Shown here: positions 12,455 through 23,200 of the stretch, piece by piece
How positions within the stretch are numbered: the first letter of the stretch is position 1
Layout of the letters: each line of letters begins with the position of its first letter
Notes under the pieces: model-generated
What the model was told of the DNA's origin: nothing
What the model saw: only the letters and a program-made list of their open reading frames with translations
Databases searched by the model: none
Assembly: GCA_963978895.1 (NCBI GenBank)
Contig: OZ022247.1
Location: 4,726,197 to 4,790,196 of the forward strand
Source of the DNA: Erpobdella octoculata
Taxonomy: Eukaryota > Annelida > Clitellata > Hirudinida > Erpobdellidae
Direction: 5' to 3'
Length of the DNA stretch: 64,000 nt
Translations under genes and position numbers: made by a program

Positions 12455-12921
12455 TTCGACAGCTTCTGCTAAACACGAAAAAACCTGTAGAAATTAGAAA
12501 TAATAAATTCTCGCCTGTTCTAATAATGTCCTAATATTTTAAGTGCCCCGAAATAAAAACAATTGTAAATTAAAATGGTTGTTTGTACATTTTTGTTAAA
12601 TTTAAAATTAAATTGAGTGACTTTGTAGTTTTAGAACAATTTAAAAAATAAATTGTTTCAAACTCACAAAAAACAATTGGGGTCTAATAAATTAATTAAA
12701 TAATTATGTAATTTTCATAAAACAAATTATAAACAAATTTATAATTTCAAGTAAACTTTTATTTGTAAACGTCTGTTTCTAATCTGTCTGTTTAATCTTT
12801 TGTTGTGTTTATATTTATAATAAGTACTAAAGTTAAAAGCCATAAATTTTAGTGCTTATTTTTTCATATGTGCGACTAGAGACCAGAGAGTGTAAAATAA
12901 AAATAACAACAATTGTTTGAT
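12455..12921. promoter_or_regulatory. Shared divergent promoter interval of calcineurin B and the C8orf76-like gene
   Basis: The two start codons (12454 on minus, 12922 on plus) are 467 bases apart and point away from each other. The interval is very AT-rich with no TATA or initiator motif I would trust. Both 5' UTRs must fit within it, so the promoter is bidirectional or two promoters overlap. Confidence 0.6.
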
Positions 12922-15835
12922 ATGATGACTGAGGAAGATGGTTTTTCTTTATTTGATGATGATCTTTTTGATTACGACCAAAAAACTATTAATGATGTGG
13001 AAAATCACCAAAATAGCCTTCTAGTACCTGTGGATATAGAACCGCGTTTATTTAAGGTTGGTTATTTGTTTCATGAAAAACTAATAAACATCCCACCAAT
13101 AGTTTTAGTCATTTAGTTTTTATTTGAATTTATTTTTTAAAGTGGTTTTCTCGTTGCGAAATGCCAGAAGATGATAATTTGGGTATGGTTTTAAAATTCA
13201 GAGCCGACAGTGCATACGCAGAACGAAAATATGAAGATGCAATTCAGAATTACAAAATTTTCCAAGGTTTGTTTATTTATTTGTAGAATATCATTTGACG
13301 ACTGGCGGTATAGCGGTAAGGCGCTTTCCTGTTGACTTGAAGGTTGGCAGTTTTAATCCAACCAGTGCCAGTAGTGATGGGGTTAGGTGCCTAAAAAATG
13401 GCTGCCACAGAGTGAAAATGATAGGTGATAGAAAACAGCTATTTGACTGTTTGAAGGGAAATAAATAAAACAAGTAAGCCAGTAAAATATCAGTTTTTTC
13501 ATAAATCCTTTATATTACTGGATTCCCGGCTTTTCATTTATCACAAAAAATGTCTTTTAAAATTAAATTTTTTTTAATCTATATATGTAAACATTTATTT
13601 AATTGCATTTTATTTGTTTTTGTTTTAAAAGATAGATAATTATTATTTCTAATTAGTAAATTTAAAAAAATTTTTTTTTTAAAACTTTAATAGAATGCAT
13701 CGTTATAAGGAGTAAACATATATTTAAAATTTCAGCTCAATTGGATGATGACAAATTAGTTAATTTTCACTTTCGAGGTTTGCAAACATTCAAGCAAGCA
13801 ATCAAGACAGGCAGTGATGTTAATATAAGGGATTTAAAAACTCATAATGTTCATTACAAACTTAAATTGCATAATATATTTTTGTAGATCATATAGAAGG
13901 AGTTAATGCACTTTTATGGAGAACCGCTGAAGAAGAAGAAGCACGATGTTTCTTGAAATTGAAGAACTTTAAAGCTGCTTTGGCTTGTGCAAAAAATCTG
14001 GTTTATAGTACATTTTTTTAATGTATTTTGGTTGCTATACGACGTACATATAATAAAATGTTTTTGCAGGCATTTTCAGCTTCTAATATTGACCATTTAG
14101 TCGTTGTTTCAAATTTATACATTGAAATTAATGAAGTGGCCGGAAATCTAAATGGTAAATTTTAAATTCAAATGTTCTGATTTTTATTGTGTGTCGATCT
14201 ACAATTTTTGCCGAGTTTATAAATTATTACTAACTACTGATTAAAAAGTTTAAAGATAGCTGATATAGTTATTCCTTTAATGTCACCCAAAACAATTAAT
14301 GTTGAAATAAATTTTAATTACTGAAATTCATGCAGACATGGTTGTACATTTGAAGAAATTGCTGCTTATACATCCTGGTCATTCGAAGAGTTGGCTCCAA
14401 TTAGGAAAATCGCTTCTGATCTCATATAACGAAGACACTAATAAAAGCTCTTTGAGAACGTTTGACGATGCTAATAATACTTTGAAGAATGCTTCCATTT
14501 GTTTTGCCTTATGCTAGTTTGTGTTTAACTTTTTTTTTGTGGCTACGAATTTTTTATAACGATAATTAATTCTTGAAAAGTAAAAATCTTTATTTATTGT
14601 TTTTATTAAAGTTTTTTCTTTTTCTATTTTTAGTTTATTAGAAAAAAAGAACCTCTCTAATGTTCGTTCGTTTGCCATTAAATCTTCTCAGAGGTTGATG
14701 TCTCAAGTTAGTGCCAGCTCATACAGATTTGAAACTCTGACTCAGACAGTTCATTAATTCTTTTCTTTTTTTAATACTAGGCCCTGGGAATCTTGTCTGA
14801 TTTCTACGATGAGAAGGAACAAGATCGGTTGTTTGAGGCAAGTTTTTTATAATAAATCTTAATTTTTTATCAAATTTATTAAAATTGAATAAGTTTATAC
14901 AGACCATTTTAAATACACGTAGTTTTGCGTAAAATTAATTAAAATAGTGTCACGTCTTCTGGTAGCGTCAGAAAGCAACGGAAAACATAAAAAATGGAAG
15001 ATTGTTCTGTAAAGAAGAACTGAAAAAGAATTGGTGATCATTAGAATGTGATTTCAGATGTTGATGCATTGAAGATTATTCTATAATTAAAGAACTGAAA
15101 AAAATGCTCATCAAATTTGTAAACAATAAAATCGGATCAGGTGCGACTAAAAGAACATGCTATTGAGAACAGGAGATTAGTGAAACCTGATAAAGAAATA
15201 GATAATATTCGAAGTTTTAAACATTAGTAAGCAAATCATAAAAATTGTTCTATAATTTAAAAGAAGCCAGTGTTATTTAACTAGATTGAGGGAGATTTTC
15301 CAGGATAATGAACCGAGAAATTTAAAAGATGAAGAGGTAGAGGTGAAGGGGTGTAAAATAGGTTCATGAAGACTGTTTGCTTGCATTCACAAGTTTTAGA
15401 GATAGCAATTAAACGTTAGTAGAATTAGAGACTTGGGGATTAATAATTGGTTTATGTGTTCTGTTAATATTTGGAAAGTTCCGTTAATATTTCGAAAGTT
15501 CTGTTAATATTTGGAAAGTTCTGAATCGACTAAAAAACTTGAACTGTACTGTTTATATTTATTTTAAAAAAGTATTTTTGCTTTTCAGTTATTCAAATCA
15601 AAATTTCCGCCGCTACTGGAGTTTGAAAAGTTCAGTTTGGTGTCTATAGTACATTGGGCACCTCTCGAATTTATGGAGGTTGGAAACTTTTCGGTTTTTA
15701 TTGTGACACGTTTTGATTGATAGGACGGTAATTCGGATCTCACTTTTGTTGGTTTCAAATTCAAAATATTTTCAGGTGCTAAAAGATGATGAAAAGTCAG
15801 AAATATTTTTTGATGAAAAATGGTTTCTGCAATGA
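12922..15835 (+). CDS. C8orf76-like TPR-type protein
   Basis: Homologue of the uncharacterised vertebrate protein C8orf76; the function is unknown. Exons are 12922-13056, 13143-13266, 13736 to about 13813, 13888-14000, 14070-14154, 14336-14516, 14634-14706, 14781-14837, 15589-15678 and 15776-15835, for about 331 aa. Resemblance is clearest at EPRLFKWFSRCE with LKFRADSAYAERKYEDAI, at ALACAKNLAFSASNIDHL, at HLKKLLLIHPGHSKSW, and at the C-terminus FFDEKWFLQ. The helical-repeat spacing (ADSAYAERKYEDAIQNY, EARCFLKLKNFKAAL) suggests TPR-like repeats. The intron after 14837 uses a consensus GC donor (GAG then GCAAGT), and only this keeps the frame. The end of exon 3 is uncertain: a GT at 13814 and a GC at 13811 both preserve the frame. 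An in-frame TTG at 12913 is not used as the start, because ATG ATG follows at 12922. AATAAA at 16037-16042. Confidence 0.85.
13298..13455 (+). mobile_element. tRNA-derived SINE copy in intron 2 of the C8orf76-like gene
   Basis: The head looks like a decayed tRNA promoter: a box A region TAGCGGTAAGGCG and, about 35 bases on, a box B region GGTTGGCAGTTTTAATCC. A shared body phrase AGGTGCCTAAAAAATGGCTGCC is also seen, diverged, in the copy at 19195. The copy ends in an A-rich AAATAAATAAAAC tail. Confidence 0.6.
14906..15588. other. Part of intron 8 of the C8orf76-like gene
   Basis: AT-rich intronic DNA with no supported exon. Near 15460-15525 is a short tandem repeat containing TTCTGTTAATATTTGGAAAG, three imperfect copies. 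Confidence 0.5.
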
Positions 15836-16036
15836 ATTTCTGTAAATTTGCAAACGTCAAAAAATTTGGGGATGAGTAATTAGCATATTAAGATGAACAG
15901 TCGCAAGCAGAACGTCACCTGCTTTCAATGGGATCTTTTTAGATTTCAAAACATTTTGAACTGCAGACAAACATTTTTTTATTCATTTTCTTTATTTTAC
16001 AAAAATGTTTTGACTGCCATCATCATTAAAAATGTG

Positions 16037-16042
16037 AATAAA
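16037..16042 (+). terminator. Poly(A) signal of the C8orf76-like gene
   Basis: AATAAA about 200 bases after the stop codon at 15833-15835 and before the convergent gene that ends at 16201. Confidence 0.5.
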
Positions 16043-16200
16043 ATGATGTAAAATGGAACATTTAGTTTCTTTGTTTGAATTATTGAACCTCTGAGAATCG
16101 ATTCATTTTATTTTTTTGCACTAAATCAGAATAAATAGAGCACTGAAGGGAATAGTTTGTGCAGCTGTCATTTTTTTTTATTTTCAAATTTAAAAATTAT

Positions 16201-17040
16201 TCAAGGAGTTTGTATGGCTAGGCCGTTTTGTCTGTCAGCCGATGGCCAGAAAAGCAGAAGTGCCAAAAATATTAAAATGCACATGAAGGCAAATCCGCTG
16301 CTGAACACGAGCATCAACAAAAACAGACATGCTAAACCGGTCGAAAAGTTTTTCATTCGGAGGCTGCAAAGATTCCTCAGTTCTTCGAGTGTCAGGTCGA
16401 AGGATATCTCCTGCTTCGGTCGGGATTTCTTTTTTATCCAGGCAAGCTCTTGGTAGTTCTTTTCAAATATATTTTGGTGCTTCGCGTTTTCTGTTCTGGC
16501 TTCTACCGGCTGATCGCGTATGAGTTGCTTCTTGGTGTGCATCAGTTTTCTGTAAACTGCAAATCTTGATTCTCTGTCATGAATCTGGCAATGGTGCCTT
16601 ACTGCGTCATCATCAATCAGATTCGGCATGGCACTGCAACAGTTCATTTCTGGGTTTTTTTCTTCTAGAACATGTTCAATTTCTTCTTTTATTTTGATTT
16701 CAGCAGTTTGGCATGATGTAGACTCTGGCTTATTTGGTTGGTTGACATCATTTTCTGGGTATGCATCGTTGCGATCTTTTTCCGGGACCTGAGTTTTAAG
16801 GTATTGGTTTGCTGTTCGAAATTGTTGGACACTTTTTTTAGTACTTTTAGACTTTTCTTTACGACTGCTTGATGAAGATATTTCAATTTTGTTTATGTTT
16901 ATTCCTAATTCTGAGCTGTTTAGACTATTCATTGATTTCTTTTGCGGTGCCCGAATTTTGCTGAGAGTCAGCAACTTAACGGGTTCAGATGTTATGCTGC
17001 TTGTTTTCTTGCAAAGGTTTTCGGTCTTACCGTCTGTCAT
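16201..17040 (-). CDS. Unrecognised protein with C-terminal hydrophobic hairpin
   Basis: I do not recognise the family. The open frame gives 279 aa from the ATG at 17038-17040 (MTDGKTENLCKK) and ends in TGA at 16201-16203. The first 240 residues are polar, with a Ser/Lys-rich stretch (EISSSSSRKEKSKSTKKS) and an acidic, charged middle. The last 45 residues hold two closely spaced hydrophobic segments, TGLACLFLLMLVFSSGFAF and MCILIFLALLLFW, followed by a short polar tail. This layout suggests a membrane hairpin or tail-anchored protein facing the cytosol, possibly in the ER; that is inference. A likely acceptor (TTCTATGCAG) lies just upstream of this ATG, so an untranslated first exon is probable. 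The frame stays open to 17202, so a longer N-terminus cannot be excluded. It converges on the C8orf76-like gene, 365 bases apart. Confidence 0.6.
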   Translation of the reverse strand: MTDGKTENLCKKTSSITSEPVKLLTLSKIRAPQKKSMNSLNSSELGININKIEISSSSSRKEKSKSTKKSVQQFRTANQYLKTQVPEKDRNDAYPENDVNQPNKPESTSCQTAEIKIKEEIEHVLEEKNPEMNCCSAMPNLIDDDAVRHHCQIHDRESRFAVYRKLMHTKKQLIRDQPVEARTENAKHQNIFEKNYQELAWIKKKSRPKQEISFDLTLEELRNLCSLRMKNFSTGLACLFLLMLVFSSGFAFMCILIFLALLLFWPSADRQNGLAIQTP

Positions 17041-17202
17041 GTTGGATTTTTCGCTGCATAGAAACAAAGAGACTTGGATAAAATTATTTTTTATAGTTAG
17101 TATATTCTCAGTGCTGGGACTATGATGTGAGTGGCCCTCCCCCAAAACATTAGTGTGGCCCTTAACTGATAGGTTACATTGGCTTGCTTGACTGTGGTAC
17201 AT

Positions 17203-18478
17203 AATATTTGCTCCAAAAAAATTCTAGAAGAAACTAAACTTTTCCTCTAAAAATGGTCGATGGTTGGAGTGGGTGTTGCTTTATTTATGGAAGAAGAATA
17301 GCAATGGTTGTTATGCATTTTCACAACCAATTGAGTCACCATAATTTTTGGATCCCCTATCGGTGGTTCGCTTGTATCTCAGTGGCGCAGGGTTTTTGGT
17401 GCCCCTACAATCTCCCCTCTGTATATTCCCCCCCCCCGCCCCCCCCCCCCCCAAAAAAAAGCTGATGACCGGGGAAGGGGGAAGTCGTAGGCAGGCGCGT
17501 AGCCAGGAATTTCGGACGTGGAGTACCATTTCGCAAAAAAAGAGATCATTAGCATGGATATCACCTCCCCCCAATAATAAATATTTGGCCGTTGCGGAGG
17601 TGCGTAACATAGGTAAATAGCGTTGGGAAAAGTAGCCCCGTCTTGACCCAGATACCTTCTTGATCAGCTATAAAAGTGTAGAAATTTCTGACGAGGGGGC
17701 ATTCATCCATGTTCCCCCTCTCTGGCTACGCGCCTGGTCGAAGGTATTTTTTCTAAGGGTTTGATGACCCATCGAAATGGCTTTTGTCGCCCTCTTTCAA
17801 ATGGCATTCGAAAAGTTTTTTCGTAAAAAATCTATTTTCCGAAAATTCTTGGGGGCCGGAGCTTTCTCTGAGCTGGCCACAATTTTCAGGGTCTGCAATA
17901 TTTCACCTCTGTTTTTCTTGACAACCATTGCAGAATGGTACCTACAAAACCATAGGAAGGGGGCAAAACGTTTACAAGACCATAAGGAAGGGGTAACACT
18001 TTTTAAATACCTAAACATTTTTCCTACTAAATTCTTAACTTTTGCATCGGCCCAGCCCAACCCAGCATGGCTTCAAACCCGACTCTAGCCGGGAAGTAAA
18101 AATATGCCGATGCAAAAATTGCGTGACCGCATCCGACAACAATCCCTACTAAAACAACAACCAACAATAGTGGACAAACATTTACTTTGACTGGTTGAGG
18201 TGGTTAGAGAAAGGTTCGTAACGGGACTAATGTAGGCCAAACCCGTCAAAATAAATGATTACCCAATAGTGTAACCTACCAATGTTTTATATGAAACGTT
18301 TAGTTATTATAATTCAGTAGCTGTAAAGTATGTTTATTTTACTTCTTTTTCTTTTCTATCGTGACGTGTAGACTTGCTACGCGACCTGCGTTCTATTCGT
18401 TCTACAATGTTACAATCCCTACCTAGTATAATATAATATTAATTACATATGCTTACAATTTAACGTTTATATAAATAG
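17203..18478. other. Intergenic stretch with decayed dispersed repeats
   Basis: Contains a C-rich then A-rich tract at 17430-17460 and decayed repeat phrases such as GGCGCGTAGCCAGG (about 17492) and GGCTACGCGCC (about 17723) in inverted orientation. This hints at the remains of an inverted-repeat element over 17490-17735. No gene is supported. Confidence 0.4.
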
Positions 18479-18594
18479 ATTTATTCAGAAGTGTTGATAA
18501 GATATTTGCACAACCATTCAAACCAATTAATGAAATTGTAATCTACAAAGAGAATGATAATTTTATTACACTAAAAGACACAGATCTAAAAGCT
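18479..18594 (+). CDS. Possible orphan exon of unknown origin
   Basis: A 116-base block is bounded by an acceptor-like AAATAG and a perfect donor GTAAGT. It is open in one frame for 38 codons and has a coding-like, non-repetitive composition (for example FAQPFKPINEIVIYKENDN). No neighbouring exon that continues it was found. It may be a remnant of a mobile-element gene or an exon of an unrecognised gene. Confidence 0.25.
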
Positions 18595-18629
18595 GTAAGT
18601 AACTTTAGCTTGCTGCTTCTGCTTAACTG

Positions 18630-18705
18630 TTCTCATACAGTTAACGAGTGGTGGTGAAGCGTTCGCGTCACCATCGTATCTCCCTTAATAAGCAAGTAGT
18701 TTACA
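18630..18705 (-). mobile_element. Fragment related to the tRNA-derived SINE
   Basis: Read on the minus strand it contains CTTGCTTATTAAGGGAGATAC and GATGGTGACGC. These correspond to CTTGCTTAAGGGAGTTACG and CTGGTGACGC in the copy near 19195-19390, but the stretches run in a different orientation there. It is short and diverged. Confidence 0.35.
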
Positions 18706-19194
18706 CGAATTGCTCAGGTTGAGCGTCTCGCGGACTCATTTCACACTAACCCTAAAAAATACCGTGTTCATCACAGTTGAATATTGTTAAACCCTAACGA
18801 TGAGATATTACTGGAAAAGTGGCCGACAGTCGGGTTGCTGAAACCTGTAGCACAAGCAGTGTTTTATCCAGACCACCATATTTCTGGGGGAGGGGGCAGA
18901 AATTGGAAATTTAAGGGGGTTCGATAGTGGTGATATTTTTATTGAAATTTTCACAATTTTTTAATCAATCAAGTTTTTAATTGTGGGTTTTAGTCACACA
19001 AGAAAAGGACCTGAAGCAGAACTTTTTTCAAATATAACATACCTAACTTATTCACATGACTAGTATAAATTTTAACATTTTTTCTGTCGGTTTTTTTTAT
19101 TTTGCATGTTTTTTTTATAACTGAATACACAAAATCATAACATTATACAAGTTACTCTCAGCTTTAGTTGGCATGTTATAGGCTGAGATTGAGA

Positions 19195-19392
19195 GATTTA
19201 TTAGCATACACCTTATCAAGACAAGTCTTGCTCAAGGCGAGAGAGGGAGGGTACTTGCAAAGGCAGCCATTTATAGGCGCCTATCTCTTTAGCAAATGCG
19301 AGGGAACTCCTTGCTTAAGGGAGTTACGCTGGTGACGCCGGCGAGGTTTGAACTGCCGACCTAACGATCGACAGGCGAACTGTATATAAGTT
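19195..19392 (-). mobile_element. tRNA-derived SINE copy
   Basis: On the minus strand: box A-like TTCGCCTGTCGATCG, box B-like GGTCGGCAGTTCAAACC, then a body with CTTAAGCAAGGAGTTCCC and AGGCGCCTATAAATGGCTGCC. The body phrase links it to the copy at 13298, and AAGCAAGGAGTT links it to the copy at 59268. Confidence 0.6.
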
Positions 19393-20202
19393 ACTGGCAA
19401 ACGTAGTTAGCATGTTATAAGTTACCTATGCATCAAGAGCAAGCATAAAATTTGAAGTTTTTTCTATAATAGACTTTGTACCGGAATCTTATACACCGTG
19501 GTTTCATTGTAATGCTCCATTTTTGGTTCAAGATCGTTCAACTTTTAAAAATGGGCAAATCATGGTGCCAAAATATAATCTTTTGCCTAATCAGCCAATT
19601 CCAGCAAAAACCACACTTTTTGATGTTTCTATTTATGGATAGAAAATGCTAGAGGATTACAGTTTGCAAGAAAACTTAGTGTTCCATGTGAGAAAATCTC
19701 AGTGGCCGTTCAGTACAGTGGCCATTCAGTACGGTTCTCCCCTATAGTGAAAGCAAATGATTTTCTAAAATGTTTTGACATGTTTTAAAGTTATATCTAA
19801 ATCAATCCAGTCACTAAAGTTTTTCGAGCGCCCTTATACAACTTTTGTCGTCTCCACGCTGCAAAACCAAAATCCGCTACTGCACCCCTACAGACCCTGT
19901 TGACGCTGGTTAGATTTTTAGACTGACAGGCAAAAGCTTTACTGCAAAAAATAATTACATATTTTATTAAACATTTTTTTAAATAAATTGTTTTAGCTAT
20001 TTCAAAAATAAATACGTAATGTTTATAAATATCTATGGACTTTTTACCTTTTGGTATCTATGTATCTATATTGTTGGATATCTATGTTATTGCTCGGGCA
20101 AAACATTTCGATTTATTCCGCTGTACCCCCTTATATTACAGCTACGCAATAGCCAGTTCTGTATAAGAGTTTTATTAATTTTTTTTTTATTTACCAATCA
20201 TT
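19393..20202. other. Intergenic stretch upstream of TXNL1
   Basis: AT-rich DNA. At 19780-19895 is the decayed end of a dispersed repeat (CCGCTACTGCACCCCTA). The TXNL1 promoter and 5' UTR should lie within the last few hundred bases, but I see no distinct motif. Confidence 0.4.
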
Positions 20203-23200
20203 ATGTCATCTGCGATCTTAACAGTTGAAAATGATGCCGCTCTGGCAACGGCCCTTGCCAGTGCTGGAACCAAATTGGTTGTCGTAGACTTTTTTGCAAC
20301 ATGGTTAGTAGACCTTTCCACTGACAAGTTTCCAAAGTTCAACAAGCTGCAAAACATTTTTACATTGTTTTATTGTGACACGCAAAATTGTTTTTAATAT
20401 TAATTACCCACTAGAAAATTTCGATCAAAATCTATCTAATGACTAGACTAATCGGTAATCTTTCCTACGGACGGCCCGTGCCGAAAAAATAGTCGTATTT
20501 CTATTATTTTTTTACAATAACAAAAAAACATTTTATACCGAATTTAATTTAAAAAAAAACATTCATCGTAATTTGAGAGACTTTGAAAATGCTAAGTAGT
20601 ACCCTTCCAAGCACTATTTACTTTACATCGTAGTTGTGAGTGGTGAGGTACGATGATCGTATAAATGAAATGAATAAAAAAGAAATAAAATTAGTTTATA
20701 ATAAAATTTTATTTAAAAAACAAACTATCAGTTATAAAAAAAATTAATTTAAAATTTTAAAACTTTTTCTAAGAAAAACGATAAAGAACAAAAGGCGAGA
20801 GAAACAACCAAGTAAACCCCGCTAGTCACTTTATATGAGGTCGCTGCTATTGCCCCGGCGGTTTGCCGTGATTGCAATCTGTAAAATGAAACCCTACCCC
20901 TAACTTTACCCATAACCCTACCTCTAACCTTACCCTACCCTTACCCTTACCTTTAACTACCCTTTCCCTAACCCTACCTCTAACCCTAACCCTACCCATA
21001 ACCCTACCCCTAACTGGCCCTAACCCTATCCTAGGTTGTCGCATAAAAAGTTTCAATATAATTTTTTTAAAATTTCACTAATATTTTAAATAAAGGTACA
21101 AATTCTGAGTTTGAATATACTATATAGTAGGGATGTCACGGGTAGTACTTTTTGGAGTTTTCGGGTTCGGGTTCGGGTTCGGGTTTGTGAAACTAGAGTT
21201 TTCGGGTTCGGGTTCGGGTTTGTGAAACTAGAGTTTTCGGGTTCGGGTTCGGGTTCGGGTTTGTAAAACTCGAGTTTTCGGGTTCGAGTTCGGGTTCGGG
21301 TTTGTGAAACTCAAGTTTTCGGGTTCGGGTTCGGGTTTGTAGTTTTCCAAAAACCGGGTTCGGGTTCGGGTTCGGGTACTGGCTTATGATTTCAAATTCC
21401 CGGATTGATTTTAAATTTACCTAGTGTATATACATATACAAACAAGAGCGATCAATTCATCCATTGGACATTACACGTATTGAATAAACTCTAACAAGTT
21501 ATTTTTTTAGCTTTCCAAATAATGTGATTTCCTTGGCCGAAGGATCCTTATTATTTTAGTTCATTCGCGGCTCAGTCCGGCCAGATAATCAGGCGGATTA
21601 GTGGTCTAGCTTACACACTCACCAATAAAATGACCTATTTGTGTTATTTGTTACGCAAAGGTGATAATACAAAACTTGTATGGCTTGCAATTAGTATAAT
21701 ACGTTACCGCTTAAATTATTGTAATTTATTAATTTGTTTCGCTGCTTGGTCCGGTCGGGTAATCAGGCGGATTAGTGTTCAAGCTTACACATTTGCCAAT
21801 AAAATGACTGTGACGCATAGATCATTTATAGACTTTGCCAGTTAAAGTTTAGGATTATGCAAGATTATCTTTATAACAAAGGGTCTTTGTTATATCAGAA
21901 GAACTTTGAATATATGAATGAATAAATATAAGGTTATATAACTGAAGTAAAAAGTTTAGAGTCATACCTATCCGCGATTTCTTCGACCGAAGGAGGCTTA
22001 ATTATTTTAGTTCGTTCGCGGCTCGGTCCGCCTGATAATCAAACGGATTAGTGGTCTGGCTTACACACTCACCAATAAAATGACGTATTTGTGTTATTTG
22101 TTACGCAAAGGTGATAATACAAAACTTCTACGGCTCGGGATTAGTATAATATGTTACTTCAACAAAACTTGTAATTTATCACTTTAGACGAAGACCCTCT
22201 TTTGTGGTGGAAAGATAACAGAACAAACTTTCCAAATTTAGCGGTGATCGCTAAACGCTACTTGGAACTCCGCCTTGCTTTTGCAAGCCAGTCCCAAGCC
22301 TGGAGAAAGGAGGAGGGAAAAGTTAAAAGGATCAAATTATGATCGACGACTGGAAGTACTTAGGGGCTTCTGACACAGTCGTTTCAGTCTTAAACCATTT
22401 GGTGTAAAGGACTATAAACTATTATAAAAAAAACGCTACCTGGCGGCCCCAGTTACCAGCGTTCCATCGGAACAGTTGTTCAGTGGTGCTGCAATTATTT
22501 ATGAACCGCTAAGGAACCGATTATCAGGCAAGACAGCAGAAAAACTGTTGTTTATGAAGTAAAACTTGCCTGAAATCGGTTCCTAATACTATTTCATTTT
22601 TATTAAACTAGAAAAGTTATGAAAACTCTGTTTGTGTTGCTATTTTTAAAACTGGAATAAACATTTATTTACTAAAAAAATTTATTTGTTCACAACTCCG
22701 AGTTCGGGTATTAGGCTTATACATTTTCGGGTTCGGGTATCAAGTTTTCACATTTTCGGGTTCGAGTTCGGGTTCGGGTATCAAGTTTTCGCATTTTCGG
22801 GTTCGAGTTCGGGTTCGGGTATCAAGTTTTCACATTTTCGGGTTCGGGTTCGGGTATCAAATTTTCACACTTTCGGGTTCGAGTTCGGGTTCGGGTATCA
22901 GAAAAAGACCGGGTAGTACCGAACTCGGGTTCGGGTTCGGGTACCCGTGACATCCCTACTATATAGTGTAAAAAATAAAATTAATAAAGATATAGCGAAT
23001 CAAAGATCGCATACCGGCGCCTACCGCCATGGTAATAGTTATAACGTTATATAACACTTTTCCTTAAAACTCAATTTTTTTCTATGTAAAATTTTTTAAA
23101 TTATAATTACATTATTTAATTAATTAAAATAATTTTATATAACATTTTCCCATTTTAAATAAATTATTTATACTAATTATCATGTTTAAACTAGTGGTTA

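Larger units (their letters stand above)
21120..22966 (+). mobile_element. hAT transposon remnant in TXNL1 intron 1
   Basis: The element spans 21128-22958 between perfect terminal repeats TAGGGATGTCACGGGTA and TACCCGTGACATCCCTA. It is flanked by an exact 8-bp duplication CTATATAG (21120-21127 and 22959-22966), diagnostic of hAT. Inside each end lies a long array of TTCGGG-type repeats in mirror orientation (about 21155-21385 and 22700-22945). The interior keeps pieces of a hAT transposase C-terminal dimerisation region on the plus strand: DPLLWWKDNRTNFPNLA, then, after an inserted retroposon, VPSEQLFSGAAIIYEPLRNR. The transposase is otherwise deleted, so the copy is non-autonomous. Confidence 0.9.

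Noticed and set aside
12913..12921. TTG as start of the C8orf76-like protein
   Set aside because: ATG ATG follows immediately at 12922 in the same frame; nuclear genes seldom start at TTG.
16157..16523. Plus-strand open frames at 16157-16456 and 16329-16523
   Set aside because: They lie antisense to the better-supported hairpin-protein gene and have no family features.
20889..21032. True chromosome end
   Set aside because: The tract is degenerate, only about 145 bases, and sits inside a gene with unique sequence on both sides.
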